Assembly: GCA_002315885.1 (NCBI GenBank)
Contig: DCIO01000007.1
Coordinates: forward strand, 10,876-20,146
Source of the DNA: Lentisphaeria bacterium UBA1724
Lineage (GTDB): Bacteria; Verrucomicrobiota; Lentisphaeria; Oligosphaerales; Oligosphaeraceae
Length of the DNA: 9,271 nt
Reading direction: 5' to 3'
This document shows positions 1 through 6,994 of this stretch, piece after piece. How positions within the stretch are numbered: position 1 is the stretch's first letter; each line of letters opens with the position of its first letter. Both the position numbers and the translations under genes were made by a program. The notes under the pieces were generated by a model. It ran no database searches. It was not told where the DNA came from and worked only from the letters and a program-made list of their open reading frames with translations.

Positions 1-121
1 CGGCGTCCCCGCCGTCGAAGTAGCCTAGGATGCCTAGGGTGCCTAGGATGCCTAGGATGTCTAGGGAGTAGCGACGGCGTCCCCGCTGTCGAAGTAGCCT
101 AGAATGCCTAGGAGGGCTAGT
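1..121. repeat. Hairpin plus 9-bp CCTAGG tandem-repeat element, two modules
   Basis: Two modules lie in the same direction. The hairpin core CGGCGTCCCCGCCG (1-14; 5-bp stem, 4-nt loop) is followed by TCGAAGTAG and then by CCTAGG at 24, 33, 42 and 51, with the variant TCTAGG at 60. The hexamer spacing is exactly 9 bp, with ATG or GTG as the usual 3-bp filler. A second copy of the 28-bp head occupies 75-102 with one substitution (C to T at 87), followed by CCTAGA at 98, CCTAGG at 107 and a decayed GCTAGT at 116. It lies 28 bp beyond the stop of the minus-strand hydrolase gene. It resembles a REP-like intergenic element in size and structure. I do not recognise a named family and see no REP-associated transposase here. 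Confidence 0.85.
73..90 (+). other. Imperfect GC-rich stem-loop in second repeat module
   Basis: GACGGCG (73-79) pairs with CGCTGTC (84-90) around a TCCC loop. The stem has seven positions, one of them a G-T wobble (76 with 87), and can extend to C72-G91. On minus-strand RNA, the sense of the adjacent hydrolase transcript, the wobble becomes an A-C mismatch, so the fold is stronger in plus-strand RNA. No T-run follows in either direction, so it is not a standard intrinsic terminator. Confidence 0.5.
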
Positions 122-148
122 CAATGTAATGCGGAATAAGCGGACTAC

Positions 149-2926
149 CTATTCTTCGATCATGAAAATATACGTATTGGGCTCGGTTGCCTGGAAGGTG
201 AGGTCCGCCTGGAGGGCCGTGGCATCGCGCTTTTCCGGATAGACCATGGTCCATTTGACGGGGCTCTTGGCGTGCAGGGTGTATTGGCCGGGAGTCGCCG
301 TGTGGAAGGAAATCATGGAGTTGTTGGCAAAGACCACGCCCTTGCTGCTGTCACAGTAGGTGTGGACGCCGATGCCCTTGGCAATCTTTCGCAATTCGGA
401 TGCGGTCACAAAAGGCGCGGCACACAGATAGCTGACGGAGCCATCCGCATTCTGCTTCCGAGCGTATGCGGGGACGATAGCGCCATTCTTCAGCTTGACC
501 TTTCCCAGGATGGTCGCCTGAGGATCCGTGATTGTCACCACGGGGGAGAAGCTTAGGGCGGGGCGGGGCGTCATGCCGAAGGGATCCATATAGGTGCCAT
601 CGGCCAATCCCATCAGAATGGGCACTTCCTCGTGCAACACATCCACGTGGATGCCCGTGGTCTGGAAGATGGATTCGGTGTCTGGGCCATGGGCAGTCAG
701 CCATCCCGCGGCATTCAGGAAGAGCAGCGTCTTGCCGGCTTTCTTCAGGGCGGAGAGCTTGGAGAGTTTTTCGGGAGTCATGTAGAAGAGCTGCGGGAAG
801 ACGATGAGCTTGTAGTTCTGCAGGGCGGGGTTGTCGATGTCCGCGAAGGAGAATGTATCAAACTGGATGCCCGCGGCATTAAATTCACGAGTCTGTTCGC
901 TGATGCTCAGGTAGGTCTGGAGACCGCCTTCGGGAGCCTGGATGGCGTGGTAGTAGCCGCTCTGCCAATCCGCGATGAAGGCGACTTCCGCGCAGGAACT
1001 GAAGTCCTTGACCGCGTCATACACGGGGGCGATATTGTGGAAGTACGCCAGGATTGCGGGGTCGTTGTACCAGTCGCGTCCGAAATCGTAGTGCCAGTAC
1101 GCGCAGCCCTTGCTGATGGCCTGGGCCAAATCACGGGAAAGCATGGCCACACTCTCCTGGGGGGTGTTGACGTGGCGGTTGGGATCCGACTTCTTCGTCA
1201 GATAGGTGCGGCTGTCTGCCTCGAAGATGACCATCTTGTTGTGGAGCTGGTAGGATGCGGTGAGGCTGCGGGAGAGCTGGGAACCACCCAGTTTGCGGTA
1301 TTCGGTGGAGTAGCAGCAGGGGGAGATCTGGAAATCCACGTAGGGTGAATCCATGTAATCGTCATTCAGCAGATGCCATCCTTCGGCGGTGTAGCCCATG
1401 TTGAAGAAATACCCGCAGTAGTTGCCGATTAGTGCGCGGCCATGGCAGGCTTCCTTGGCGGCCTTGTTGATGGCCAGAAGCGCATCCCGCTCGGAAATCT
1501 GGAGGCACTCCAGGAAGTCGATGCTCCAGGCGTGTGCCACGGGATCACGCAGGCTGCCATCCAGATACTGCAGGCGGACTTCTTCGGGTGGTGGAACCGC
1601 GTTCTCGAAGGTGACCTGGGGCTGGTTCCAGGCGGCGCGGAGCTTCTCCACATCCCCCTGGTATTTGTCCCGCAGATATCTACGGAAGAGCCGAATCATG
1701 GGGGCACTGATATCGGGCATGGAATCCGCCATGCCGTAGTAGTGCCATTCGGAGTAGACGCCCGCGCCGAAGCGATAGCCGAAGATGCGCTTGCTGTAGG
1801 GGGTGCTTTCAATGTATTCCACCAGCTTTCGGACGGTTTCGGAGGCCTCTTTGACCCAGAGTTCGGAGGCGTAGGAGGGAGCTTCGTAGGAACCGATATT
1901 GTCGTCGCTGTCGAATTTCGTGCTTTGTCTGCCGTATTTGATGAGTTCCTCGGGATGGAGCTTGTTCCACCACTGGGGACCATGGGAGAAGGTGATGGCG
2001 AAAATGAAACGACCGTCGGGTGCATTGCTGAAGGCATGGGAAATCACCCGGTTCAGTTCCTGGTAGTCGTACTGGTTGGGGCCCTTCCAGAATTGGACTG
2101 CCTCGATGCCGAAAGAAATCAACTTGATGTCCGCCTCCACGAAATTCTTGACCTTTTCGCGGAAATTCGGGGTGTCTCTGCCGCCGCAGCTGTAGTTGTA
2201 GAGCACGGGGCGGTAGATTTTGCCGCCGATATCGAAGAATGCACCGCCGTCCTTGTAGACGATTTTCGCCTCTTCCGCGGGTTCGTTGGCCAGCTTCTCC
2301 CAGAGGAGTCTGTCATTTTCCACTACCTGTTGTCTGCGCTCCACTTCCGCCACTGCGTCTTCCTGGGCATAGAGGGGGAGCATGTCGTATCTCTCACACC
2401 AGGGATCCACATGGCAGTCACCCACGAAAGAGGGCGTCTGCCAAGACTTGTCGGCAAAACCGGGTTGGTCCCAGCCGGCGGCTTTCTCCCGGGAGCTCTT
2501 CCAGGTCGTGTCGGTGAAGACTTCCTGGATGGTGCCATCCTGGTAGGTGATGGCCAGACGCAGGATGAAACCGCCGATGCTGCCCTTGTTGATGGTGGTG
2601 GCACACAACGCATTGCGGCCTTTGGTCAACAACCCCGTGACATCATACTGCTTGGTGGTACGCATCGTGGTGTGGTAGAGGGAGAGCATCGCGGATTTGC
2701 GCGATACGACCTGACCATTCAGCGACACAGTGCCATCGTCGTCAATGAGATAGAATACCGCGGCGCTCTTGACGGGCTTGTTGGCAGTCTGGAACTCAAT
2801 CCGGAAATAGCGCTCCTTGTTGATGCCAGCTTTCTGTTCTTCTGGATAATTAATCCACAAGGCTTTCGGACCCGCAAAAAGGCTAGTCATGGCAATGATA
2901 AATAAAAAAGAGAGAATTTTACGCAT
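149..2926 (-). CDS. Secreted GH42-like glycoside hydrolase (beta-galactosidase-type, clan GH-A) with rhamnosidase-like N-terminal domain
   Basis: A 925-aa exported enzyme that probably hydrolyses beta-linked sugars, galactosides being the default guess. Residues 1-18 form a signal peptide (MRK, then a hydrophobic core ending near SLFA). Residues of about 20-180 look like the jelly-roll sugar-binding domain at the N-terminus of bacterial alpha-L-rhamnosidases (ALWINYP start, D-G-T-V-S-L-N-G turn, GxNAL-like strand, TxTTWK). Residues of about 225-640 resemble the GH42 TIM barrel. Probable acid/base is E393 in YSEW and probable nucleophile E569 in VIFEA, both at strand ends as expected for clan GH-A. 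Residues of about 645-840 resemble the GH42 trimerisation (glutaminase-like) domain, followed by a short beta-rich tail. The start codon precedes a clear signal peptide, but no Shine-Dalgarno is visible; the bases just upstream on the coding strand read CTCCTTC. The zinc-ribbon/PH gene lies 187 bp upstream on the same strand. The family is inferred from motifs; the substrate is unknown. Confidence 0.85.
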   Translation of the reverse strand: MRKILSFLFIIAMTSLFAGPKALWINYPEEQKAGINKERYFRIEFQTANKPVKSAAVFYLIDDDGTVSLNGQVVSRKSAMLSLYHTTMRTTKQYDVTGLLTKGRNALCATTINKGSIGGFILRLAITYQDGTIQEVFTDTTWKSSREKAAGWDQPGFADKSWQTPSFVGDCHVDPWCERYDMLPLYAQEDAVAEVERRQQVVENDRLLWEKLANEPAEEAKIVYKDGGAFFDIGGKIYRPVLYNYSCGGRDTPNFREKVKNFVEADIKLISFGIEAVQFWKGPNQYDYQELNRVISHAFSNAPDGRFIFAITFSHGPQWWNKLHPEELIKYGRQSTKFDSDDNIGSYEAPSYASELWVKEASETVRKLVEYIESTPYSKRIFGYRFGAGVYSEWHYYGMADSMPDISAPMIRLFRRYLRDKYQGDVEKLRAAWNQPQVTFENAVPPPEEVRLQYLDGSLRDPVAHAWSIDFLECLQISERDALLAINKAAKEACHGRALIGNYCGYFFNMGYTAEGWHLLNDDYMDSPYVDFQISPCCYSTEYRKLGGSQLSRSLTASYQLHNKMVIFEADSRTYLTKKSDPNRHVNTPQESVAMLSRDLAQAISKGCAYWHYDFGRDWYNDPAILAYFHNIAPVYDAVKDFSSCAEVAFIADWQSGYYHAIQAPEGGLQTYLSISEQTREFNAAGIQFDTFSFADIDNPALQNYKLIVFPQLFYMTPEKLSKLSALKKAGKTLLFLNAAGWLTAHGPDTESIFQTTGIHVDVLHEEVPILMGLADGTYMDPFGMTPRPALSFSPVVTITDPQATILGKVKLKNGAIVPAYARKQNADGSVSYLCAAPFVTASELRKIAKGIGVHTYCDSSKGVVFANNSMISFHTATPGQYTLHAKSPVKWTMVYPEKRDATALQADLTFQATEPNTYIFMIEE

Positions 2927-2979
2927 GAAGGAGTTCCAATGAAAAATTAGGCTACGATACGAAATAAGACACGCTATAT

Positions 2980-3006
2980 ACTATACGCACATTCTTTTAA
3001 GGAATG
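2980..3006 (-). promoter_or_regulatory. Possible promoter and operator for the glycoside hydrolase gene
   Basis: In the 187-bp AT-richer gap upstream of the hydrolase gene, the minus strand reads TATAGT (2985 down to 2980), a reasonable -10 box about 54 bases before the start codon. No good -35 is present. Where it would lie, a 17-bp near-perfect palindrome, CATTCTTTTAAGGAATG (2990-3006), has eight pairs around a central T, one of them T-G. This is the arrangement of a regulator-controlled promoter, but it rests on pattern alone. Confidence 0.3.
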
Positions 3007-3113
3007 CCTTGAAAATCGGGATAAAAATATAGTTTTCGGGAGAAAGTGAGGCTGTGTCATTTGCCCTCTTTTTCCCGCAGTCCCCCCTATGTAGCATTCA
3101 GGTAGGAAATTCC

Positions 3114-3866
3114 CTAGACTTTTGCGAGGTCGTGGAGGATATCCAGGATTTCCCGTGGTGCGTCGATATCGGCGATGCTGATTTCGGCGCCTGCGGTTGC
3201 GGAAGTTCCGATGAGAACATCTCCGAAATTCAGGCATCGTTCCCAGATATTCTGTTTGAGCCATACGGCACGGATGTCGCTGACACGGATTTCCACCTCT
3301 TCACGGGAAATTAGTCCCGTCCTGACGGAGAGTCGTTCCGTGGTGAGGACATAATGGGTTGTGATGATGTCCAGCAAACGCTTCAGGAACCAGAACATGC
3401 AGGCAAGGAGCGCCAAAAGCATGACGTACATCGAGGATTCTAGTTCTCGTAGGAATGGAATTGACAGCAGAATGAGCAACGCGGCCACAGCCATCGGCGC
3501 AAGCAGTCGTTTCCAGGTGGGATGCATGCTGAAGAGCTCCTCTTCTGCTTTCGGGGAATCCTGTGAGGGTGCGTCATCTGATGATGCATTTGCAGGAAAA
3601 TCCGGGATGCCTGCCAGATGATTCGCTTGGGGCTTCGCTTCTTGTTGCGTCGGATTGTCCAGCAAACTCTGGCACCAGCGGCATTTTTTTGCTCCTGTGC
3701 GGATGCGCTCGTGGCAGAAGGGGCATGCACGGAAGCCCTCTGCCTCATCTTCGGGGATAGGGTCCGCAAAGAAGCTCTTTTGGCATTGGGGACAGAGGAC
3801 CATGGTGCCAGAGGCTTCGGGGGGAAAGACATTCACAGTCTTGCAATGGGGACAGGCGCAGCGCAT
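3114..3866 (-). CDS. Zinc-ribbon membrane protein with bacterial PH (bPH2/DUF304-type) domain
   Basis: A 250-aa predicted inner-membrane protein. The N-terminus has two zinc ribbons: C5-x2-C8 with C25-x2-C28 (the MJ0042-like pattern, with PPEASG between the pairs), and C48-x2-C51 with C62-x2-C65. A polar, disordered linker (about 70-112, rich in Q, S, D, P and E) leads to two membrane helices (about 118-139 and 145-163). Residues of about 168-250 match the bacterial PH domain of YdbS/DUF304-like proteins: HYVLTTERLSVRTGLISRE, then I-R-V-S-D-I-R-A-V and a fairly conserved NFGDVLIGTS segment. Such proteins are poorly characterised; roles in membrane-complex assembly or stress have been suggested. 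The start codon has no convincing Shine-Dalgarno. It is divergent from the OleA-like gene, and the hydrolase gene follows 187 bp downstream on the same strand with no clear terminator between them. Confidence 0.85.
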   Translation of the reverse strand: MRCACPHCKTVNVFPPEASGTMVLCPQCQKSFFADPIPEDEAEGFRACPFCHERIRTGAKKCRWCQSLLDNPTQQEAKPQANHLAGIPDFPANASSDDAPSQDSPKAEEELFSMHPTWKRLLAPMAVAALLILLSIPFLRELESSMYVMLLALLACMFWFLKRLLDIITTHYVLTTERLSVRTGLISREEVEIRVSDIRAVWLKQNIWERCLNFGDVLIGTSATAGAEISIADIDAPREILDILHDLAKV

Positions 3867-3909
3867 TGTATGCTCGGACGTAAAAAGTATTTGGATTCAA
3901 GAGGGTTTT

Positions 3910-3955
3910 CCTTAATATACTCCCCGCGCAGAGCCGAGTGCGGACTACATTAAGG
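3910..3955 (+). promoter_or_regulatory. Promoter/leader of the plus-strand gene run, with an inverted repeat covering the ribosome binding site
   Basis: TATACT (3916-3921) is a good -10 hexamer; the best upstream match is a weak TTGGAT (3891-3896) at 19-bp spacing. TAAGG (3951-3955) is the ribosome binding site, 9 bases before the ATG at 3965, and this decides the start over the in-frame GTG at 3938. CCTTAAT (3910-3916) is the exact reverse complement of ATTAAGG (3949-3955). If transcription began further upstream, the two arms could pair and hide the ribosome binding site; if it begins just after TATACT, the first arm is not transcribed. Confidence 0.4.
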
Positions 3956-3964
3956 TTTTTTACC

Positions 3965-4999
3965 ATGCAATTTTCCAAGGCACATCTTCATACCATCGCG
4001 GGAGTGCTTCCGCCAAACGTCCTGACCAGCGCGGAGTTGGAGGAACGTCTGAAGCCCCTCTACGAGCGTCTCCATCTGCCGGAAGGGCGCCTGGAGTTGA
4101 TGACGGGCATCCGTGAACGCCGCTTTTGGAATCACGGCACCATGCCCAGCGATGCGGCGGTGTTGGCGGGACGTGCGGCACTGGAGAAGAGCGGCCTGGC
4201 GCCGTCGGCCATCCAGGCGTTGATTTTCTGCGGCGTCTCCCGGGATTGCGCGGAGCCCGCCACCTCCACGGCGGTAGTCCGGAAACTGGGACTGCCCCAG
4301 GATACTCTGAATTTCGATTTGTCCAACGCCTGTCTTGGTGTCGCCAGCGGCATGATGGTGCTGGCGAACATGATTGAGACGGGCGCAATCGACTGCGGAA
4401 TGGCGGTGACGGGCGAAAATGGCGGTCCACTGGTGGAAAACACCATTGCCCGCTTGAACGCCGACTTGACCATGACCCGCCAGGCACTGAAATTCGAGTT
4501 CGCCAGCCTGACCATCGGAAGCGCCGCCTCCGCGGTGATTCTTTCACGGGAGGGCACCCACGCCATCCGTGCCGCCGCAGGGGCATCGGATTGCGCCAAT
4601 GATAACCTGTGCCGAGGGGACGCCGCGGGCGGCATGACCGACGGCAGTGCGCCCGTCATGCGCACGGATTCCCACGAATTGATGGTGCAGGGCATCCAGG
4701 TGGCAAAACGGATGTGGGCCGCCCTGCAAAAGGACGCCCCCTGGGGCGATGGCCTCCCTGACATCGTCTGCGGACACCAAGTGGGAAAAGTCCATCGGGA
4801 TTTGCTGTTTGAGCAGATTGGCCTCCCCACGGCGCTGGATTTTCCGATTTTTCCCGAGACGGGCAACTGCGGTTCCGCATCCCTGCCGCTGGCGGTCTGT
4901 CTGGCGGAGGAACGGGGCGCCCTGAAGCCGGGGATGCGCCTGGCGATGCTGGGCATTGGCAGCGGCATCAACTCCTTCGGAATGGCGATTGATTGGTAA
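3965..4999 (+). CDS. 3-oxoacyl-ACP synthase III family protein, OleA-like thiolase-fold condensing enzyme
   Basis: A 344-aa soluble thiolase-fold enzyme predicted to perform decarboxylative or head-to-head Claisen condensation of acyl thioesters. The triad is visible: C123 in SNACLG, H271 in CGHQVG and N301 in the GNCGSAS segment (equivalent to GNTSAAS of FabH). Several segments agree better with OleA than with FabH, by comparison from memory: TSAELEERLKPLYERL near the N-terminus, MTGIRERRFW, VSRDCAEPATST with E97 at the position of the OleA glutamate contributed across the dimer, NLCRGD, and the C-terminal LGIGSGIN. The length fits OleA/FabH (about 320-350 aa). The ATG at 3965 is preferred because TAAGG lies 9 bases upstream; an in-frame GTG at 3938 would add nine residues. 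It heads the plus-strand run, 32 bp before the aconitase gene. No OleB, OleC or OleD gene is visible, so the product is uncertain; an ordinary FabH-like role remains possible. Confidence 0.85.
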   Translation: MQFSKAHLHTIAGVLPPNVLTSAELEERLKPLYERLHLPEGRLELMTGIRERRFWNHGTMPSDAAVLAGRAALEKSGLAPSAIQALIFCGVSRDCAEPATSTAVVRKLGLPQDTLNFDLSNACLGVASGMMVLANMIETGAIDCGMAVTGENGGPLVENTIARLNADLTMTRQALKFEFASLTIGSAASAVILSREGTHAIRAAAGASDCANDNLCRGDAAGGMTDGSAPVMRTDSHELMVQGIQVAKRMWAALQKDAPWGDGLPDIVCGHQVGKVHRDLLFEQIGLPTALDFPIFPETGNCGSASLPLAVCLAEERGALKPGMRLAMLGIGSGINSFGMAIDW

Positions 5000-5005
5000 T
5001 TCGTC

Positions 5006-5032
5006 CACAAAACACACAAAATACACAAAATA
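5006..5032 (+). repeat. Three tandem 9-bp A-rich repeats running into the aconitase start codon
   Basis: CACAAAACA (5006-5014), CACAAAATA (5015-5023) and CACAAAATA (5024-5032) are three tandem copies with one mismatch; the final A is the first base of the aconitase ATG. They fill most of the 32-bp gap after the upstream stop codon (4997-4999) and leave no Shine-Dalgarno sequence. An A-rich unstructured leader can itself support initiation in organisms that use Shine-Dalgarno sequences sparingly. Confidence 0.8.
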
Positions 5033-6975
5033 TGTCAAAGACAATCATTCAGCAGATTTTAGCGGCTCACCTGGTTGAGGGTGAGTTGGTGGCGGGGTCT
5101 CCCATTAGCATCAAGATTGACCAGACCTTGTGTCAGGATGCCACGGGGACCATGGCGTTTTTGGAACTGGAGGCGATGAATGTGCCGCGCGTGAAGACCG
5201 AGGTGTCCGTGCAGTATATCGACCACAACACCAACCAGATGGGACCTGAGAACGCCAACGACCACCTCTATTTGCAGAGTGTCTGTGCGGCCAAGGGCGT
5301 CCGCTACTCCCGTCCCGGTAATGGCATTTGCCACCAAGTCCACCTGGAACGCTTCGGCATTCCCGGCAAGACGCTGCTGGGGTCCGACTCCCATACCCCC
5401 ACGGGTGGCGGCATCGGCATGGTCGCCATCGGTGCAGGCGGCTTGGATGTGGCACGTGCCATGGCGGGTATCCCCTTCAAGCTGACTTGTCCCAAAATCA
5501 TCGGCATCAAGCTGACGGGCAAGCTCCGGGAGTGGGTCTCCGCCAAGGATGTGATCCTGAAGGTGCTCTCCATTCTCTCCAGCAAGGGCAATGTGGGCAC
5601 CGCAGTGGAATACTTCGGTGACGGCGTGGCCACGCTGAGTGTCCCCGAGCGCGCCACCATCACGAACATGGGCGCGGAGTTGGGTGTGACCACATCCGTA
5701 TTCCCCTCGGATGACGAGACACGACGCTTCCTGGAAGCCGAAGGCCGCGGTGCGGACTGGAAGCCCCTGGCTGCCGAAGAAGGCGCACAATATGACCGCG
5801 TCATCGAAATCGCGCTGGATGAGCTTGTGCCCATGGCGGCCTGCCCCTCCAATCCCGCCAATGTAAAGCCCGTCGCCGAAGTGGCGGGGTTGCCCTGCAG
5901 CCAGGTGCTGGTGGGCTCCTGCACCAATAGCAGCCTGAAGGACATGCAGCTGGTGGCGGCTATGCTGAAGGGCCATGCGGTCTCTCCCGCAGTCTCCCTG
6001 GCTATCGCTCCCGGTTCCAAGCAGGTCCTGCGGATGCTGGCGGAAGACGGCAGTCTGGCAATCATGCTGGCGGCGGGATGCCGTATTCTGGAAAGCGCCT
6101 GCGGTCCCTGCATTGGCCAGGGCTTCAGCCCCGCATCCGGCACGATCTCCGTCCGCACAAACAACCGTAATTTCCTGAACCGCACAGGCACGAAGGACGA
6201 CCAGTGCTATCTGGTGAGCCCCGCCACCGCTGTGGCCACTGCGCTGACGGGCGTGTTGACCGACCCCGCCGCATTGGCCCAGGAGCTGGGTATGCACGAG
6301 CCCGCCTGGAAGATGCCGGAGCATTTTGTGGTGGACGACCGGATGATCATCGTTCCTCCCGCAGATGGCAGCCAGGTGGAGATTGTCCGCAAGGAGACCA
6401 TTGGCGAACCCCCGCACTGCACTGCGCTGCCGGATACCCTGGATGGCGAGGCCGTCATTGCGGTGGGTGACCGCATCACTACCGACCACATCATGCCTGC
6501 CGGTGCAAACCTCAAGCTCCGCAGTAACATTCCGCGTTACGCGAAGGTGGTCTTCGACTGCTTCACCGAGGCAGGAAAGCCCTCCTTCGCCGACCGCGCT
6601 AGCGCCTTGCGTGACGCAGGCAAGGCGGGATTCATTGTGGCAGGGGAGTCCTACGGCCAGGGCTCCAGCCGCGAACATGCCGCCATCTGCCCCATGTATC
6701 TGGGTGTCAAGGCAGTGCTGGCAATTTCCATTGAACGCATCCACGCCGCCAATCTGGTGAATTTCGGCATCCTTCCTCTCTATTTCCAGAAGCGTGAGGA
6801 CTACGAGGGCATCCAGCAGGGCGACAAGATCACCATCTGCGATATCCGCAAACAGCTGTCCGCAGGAGACGACATCCGCGCCTGCGTCGGTGGCAAGGAA
6901 ATCACCCTGAAGTGCAATCTGACCGCAGCGGACCGCGCGGTGGTCCTGAAGGGCGGTTTGCTGGCGGCAGAATAA
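5032..6975 (+). CDS. Aconitate hydratase, short Aquifex-type (aconitase family)
   Basis: A 647-aa cytosolic [4Fe-4S] hydro-lyase, predicted to interconvert citrate and isocitrate in the TCA cycle. The cluster cysteines are all present: C297 in VGSCTNS and C357/C360 in SACGPCIGQG. Other family motifs are NGICHQVH (97-104), GSDSHTPTGGG (117-127), NRNF (378-381), LVSPATAVATALTG (394-407) and the swivel-domain motifs TTDHIMPAG (483-491) and YGQGSSREHAA (541-551). The length matches the short putative aconitase type first noted in Aquifex, not AcnA or AcnB (both above 850 aa). An in-frame TTG at 4993 would add 13 residues, including an NTQNTQN stretch made by the tandem repeat and overlapping the upstream gene; the ATG fits the family N-terminus better. 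The kinase gene follows after 19 bp. Homoaconitase or isopropylmalate dehydratase activity is less likely, since the swivel domain is fused and no leu or lys genes adjoin. Confidence 0.92.
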   Translation: MSKTIIQQILAAHLVEGELVAGSPISIKIDQTLCQDATGTMAFLELEAMNVPRVKTEVSVQYIDHNTNQMGPENANDHLYLQSVCAAKGVRYSRPGNGICHQVHLERFGIPGKTLLGSDSHTPTGGGIGMVAIGAGGLDVARAMAGIPFKLTCPKIIGIKLTGKLREWVSAKDVILKVLSILSSKGNVGTAVEYFGDGVATLSVPERATITNMGAELGVTTSVFPSDDETRRFLEAEGRGADWKPLAAEEGAQYDRVIEIALDELVPMAACPSNPANVKPVAEVAGLPCSQVLVGSCTNSSLKDMQLVAAMLKGHAVSPAVSLAIAPGSKQVLRMLAEDGSLAIMLAAGCRILESACGPCIGQGFSPASGTISVRTNNRNFLNRTGTKDDQCYLVSPATAVATALTGVLTDPAALAQELGMHEPAWKMPEHFVVDDRMIIVPPADGSQVEIVRKETIGEPPHCTALPDTLDGEAVIAVGDRITTDHIMPAGANLKLRSNIPRYAKVVFDCFTEAGKPSFADRASALRDAGKAGFIVAGESYGQGSSREHAAICPMYLGVKAVLAISIERIHAANLVNFGILPLYFQKREDYEGIQQGDKITICDIRKQLSAGDDIRACVGGKEITLKCNLTAADRAVVLKGGLLAAE

Positions 6976-6994
6976 CCGAGAAGGGCATTTTCTG

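Noticed and set aside
1..121. A CRISPR array
   Set aside because: The repeat period is 9 bp with 3-bp fillers and the longer module occurs only twice, 74 bp apart; there are no unique spacers of 25-40 bp and no cas genes.
1442..2905. A 487-codon plus-strand frame opposite the glycoside hydrolase gene
   Set aside because: The minus-strand protein has a signal peptide and coherent domains; the plus-strand product is low-complexity G/V/A/E-rich sequence typical of antisense reading.
2927..3113. A small gene or RNA in the 187-bp gap before the hydrolase gene
   Set aside because: No open frame with a start signal and no stable long hairpin is visible; the gap is AT-richer and reads as promoter sequence.
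3938..3964. GTG at 3938 as start of the OleA-like gene
   Set aside because: It would add nine residues absent from the family and would leave the clear TAAGG ribosome binding site inside the coding region; the ATG at 3965 fits better.
4993..5031. TTG at 4993 as start of the aconitase gene
   Set aside because: The added residues are mostly the translated tandem repeat (NTQNTQN) and overlap the previous gene's last codons; the ATG at 5032 gives the expected family N-terminus.
4132..5044. Minus-strand frames opposite the OleA-like gene (298 and 166 codons)
   Set aside because: They overlap a gene with a complete catalytic triad; no start signal or domain is visible in them.
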